A DNA stretch of 64,000 nucleotides from contig NZ_FZNL01000016.1 of the NCBI RefSeq assembly GCF_900187965.1, positions 1-64,000 on the forward strand. Direction: 5' to 3'. The notes beneath the pieces were generated by a model that saw nothing but the letters and a program-made list of their open reading frames with translations, was not told where the DNA came from and did no database searches. Positions 62,395 to 64,000 of this stretch are shown here, piece by piece. Made by a program: the position numbers and the translations under genes. Source of the stretch: Flavobacterium sp. ov086 (GTDB taxonomy: Bacteria > Bacteroidota > Bacteroidia > Flavobacteriales > Flavobacteriaceae). Position 1 is the first letter of the stretch. Every line of letters starts with the position of its first letter.

Positions 62395-64000
62395 ATGAGT
62401 ATGAAAGTAAACAAAATTGTAGCCCTGCAATTAATGATGTCAATGGTATTGATGTTAGGCACGGCTAGTTGTAGCAAAAAATCGAGTTCCAGTCACGCTT
62501 CAAGAGCAACAGGTTGGGATGTAGATAGTCAGAATGGAACGGCTGCTAGAAATGCAGGAAAAAAACAACAGGCTGGTCCTGGTTTAGTTTTTGTTGAAGG
62601 AGGTACGTTTACTATGGGTAAAGTACAGGATGATGTTATGCATGATTGGAATAACACACCTACTCAACAACACGTTCAGTCATTCTATATGGATGAAACT
62701 GAAGTTACGAATGGTATGTACTTAGAATACCTGGAGTGGTTAAAGAAAGTTTTCCCTCCAACAGAAGAAAATTACAAAAACATTTACGAAGGAGCATCGC
62801 CAGATACATTGGTGTGGAGAAATCGTTTAGGATATAACGAAACGATGACTAACAACTATTTGAGACATCCATCTTATGCAAACTATCCTGTAGTTGGTGT
62901 GAACTGGATTCAGGCTGTTGAATTTGCTAAATGGAGAACAGACCGTGTTAATGAAGCTGTTTTGGAAAAGAACGGATACCTTCAAAAAGGTGCTAAAACC
63001 AACGATGTTACTGGTGATAATGCATTTAATACTGAAGCTTATTTAATGTCTCCTAGTACTGCACGTGGAGGTAGTGAAGAGATTGTATTGAAGAAAAACC
63101 CAGGTGGGAAAAGACCAAAAGCCGGAAAAGACGGAGTAGTTCCTGAAGAGAAAAATGTTTATGCACAACGTTCTTCCGGAGTTATCTTGCCAGAATACAG
63201 ACTTCCTACTGAAGCAGAATGGGAGTATGCAGCTGCAGCAGATGTTGGACAAAGAGAATACAATATATATAAAGGACAAAAGAAATATCCTTGGTCCGGA
63301 GATTATACACGTTCTTCTAAACGTAAAAACAAAGGAGATCAATTGGCTAACTTTAAACAAGGAAACGGTGATTACGGTGGAATTGCTGGTTGGTCAGATG
63401 ATGGTGCAGATATTACAAATCAAGTAAAAAGTTATGCTGCCAACGATTTTGGATTATACGATATGGCTGGAAACGTAGCCGAATGGGTTGCCGATGTTTA
63501 CAGACCTATTATCGACAATGAAGCAAATGATTTCAACTATTTTAGAGGAAATCAATATGCTAAAAACAAAATTGGTAAAGATGGAAAAATTGAAATTATC
63601 ACTAAAGATAATATTCAATACAAAACATTAAGTAATGGTAAAAAAGTAGCAACAAACTTACCGGGAGAAATCGCTCAGGTTCCAGTTGATGACAATGAAA
63701 CTTACTTAAGAACTAACTTTAGTACAAGTGACAATATCAACTACAGAGATGGTGACAAACAATCTTCAAGATATTTTGACTTTGGAGATTCTGAGTCAGG
63801 ACCAAAAGCTGATCAGGCAATGTACAACTCTCCTAAACATAATATCACAACAGATAGTTTAGGTCAGATGACTAGAAAATATGATAGCTCAAGTAAACGT
63901 ACTACGTTAATCGATGATAATGTAAGAGTTTACAAAGGTGGTTCTTGGAGAGATAGAGCTTATTGGTTAGATCCGGCTCAAAGAAGATATTTCCCTCAGG
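62395..64000 (+). CDS. gldJ: GldJ, gliding motility lipoprotein (5' part)
   Basis: Partial: 535 codons are open to the window end. Lipobox Cys26 (LGTASC) marks an outer-membrane lipoprotein. From about residue 60 comes an FGE-sulfatase domain (LVFVEGGTFTMGKV, DETEVTNGMYLEYLEW, RLPTEAEWEYAAAA, YDMAGNVAEWVADVYR, RVYKGGSWRDRAYW). GldJ is paralogous to GldK, stabilises it, and is needed for gliding and T9SS. It is divergent from porU, as in F. johnsoniae. The start could also be the ATG at 62401. Confidence 0.95.
   Translation, partial: MSMKVNKIVALQLMMSMVLMLGTASCSKKSSSSHASRATGWDVDSQNGTAARNAGKKQQAGPGLVFVEGGTFTMGKVQDDVMHDWNNTPTQQHVQSFYMDETEVTNGMYLEYLEWLKKVFPPTEENYKNIYEGASPDTLVWRNRLGYNETMTNNYLRHPSYANYPVVGVNWIQAVEFAKWRTDRVNEAVLEKNGYLQKGAKTNDVTGDNAFNTEAYLMSPSTARGGSEEIVLKKNPGGKRPKAGKDGVVPEEKNVYAQRSSGVILPEYRLPTEAEWEYAAAADVGQREYNIYKGQKKYPWSGDYTRSSKRKNKGDQLANFKQGNGDYGGIAGWSDDGADITNQVKSYAANDFGLYDMAGNVAEWVADVYRPIIDNEANDFNYFRGNQYAKNKIGKDGKIEIITKDNIQYKTLSNGKKVATNLPGEIAQVPVDDNETYLRTNFSTSDNINYRDGDKQSSRYFDFGDSESGPKADQAMYNSPKHNITTDSLGQMTRKYDSSSKRTTLIDDNVRVYKGGSWRDRAYWLDPAQRRYFPQ

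Noticed and set aside
63043..63427. Short frames on both strands inside gldJ
   Set aside because: They lie within the FGE-sulfatase domain of GldJ, which is unbroken to the window end.
1..64000. tRNA, rRNA, prophage, intact insertion sequences
   Set aside because: None was recognised by eye on either strand; a systematic covariance-model and transposase search would settle it.

Overview
The window is typical of a Flavobacterium chromosome (Bacteroidota), close to F. johnsoniae. The evidence is AT-rich DNA, start sites without Shine-Dalgarno sequences (several TTG/GTG starts), Bacteroidota-type promoter boxes (TTTG, about 19-22 nt, then TAnnTTTG), and gliding/type IX secretion (T9SS) genes: gldA, gldE, gldD, porV, porU and the start of gldJ. 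I found no tRNA, rRNA, CRISPR array, intact insertion sequence or prophage. Most of the window is core chromosome.

Layout. 1-5.3 kb: an iron/siderophore uptake operon (TonB-dependent receptor, DUF4374 lipoprotein, PepSY membrane protein) that matches the Bacteroides XusABC architecture. 5.6-10.4 kb: a second beta-barrel receptor, gldA, a small outer-membrane protein and a palindrome-rich gap. 10.4-17.9 kb: metE divergent from an Lrp/AsnC regulator, dgt, a DUF3078 protein and dxs. 17.9-20.9 kb: two tandem paralogous TonB-like proteins with an unusual N-terminal Cys motif, tadA and an SMI1/KNR4-like protein. 21.2-30.4 kb: a giant alpha-2-macroglobulin lipoprotein next to PBP1C, with a small inverted-repeat element between them, then a DUF2798 protein and a Crp/Fnr regulator. 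30.7-36.5 kb: RNase G, a 30-residue very basic protein, HU, then mutY-ssb-gldE-gldD. 36.6-44.8 kb: a VOC protein, an HMA lipoprotein, a DMT permease, an active/inactive M16 protease pair, rplU-rpmA and an unrecognised polytopic membrane protein. 45.0-53.6 kb: AsmA-like protein, miaE, a glycosyltransferase, an AraC regulator, an AhpD-like protein, a nested inverted-repeat element and an M1 aminopeptidase. 53.7-64 kb: pyruvate dehydrogenase E2 and E1-alpha, cdd, porV-porU and divergent gldJ, which is cut by the window end.

How it works together. The envelope theme dominates. GldA, GldD, GldE, GldJ, PorU and PorV serve gliding and protein secretion. The receptors, TonB-like proteins and PepSY protein serve nutrient uptake. 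A2M with PBP1C is a known periplasmic defence/repair pairing. Intergenic DNA is rich in terminator hairpins and in short dispersed repeats. The best leads are the Xus-like operon, the tandem TonB-like proteins, the tiny basic protein near HU, the two inverted-repeat elements, the acidic/tyrosine-rich A2M insert, and the palindrome between metE and its divergent regulator.
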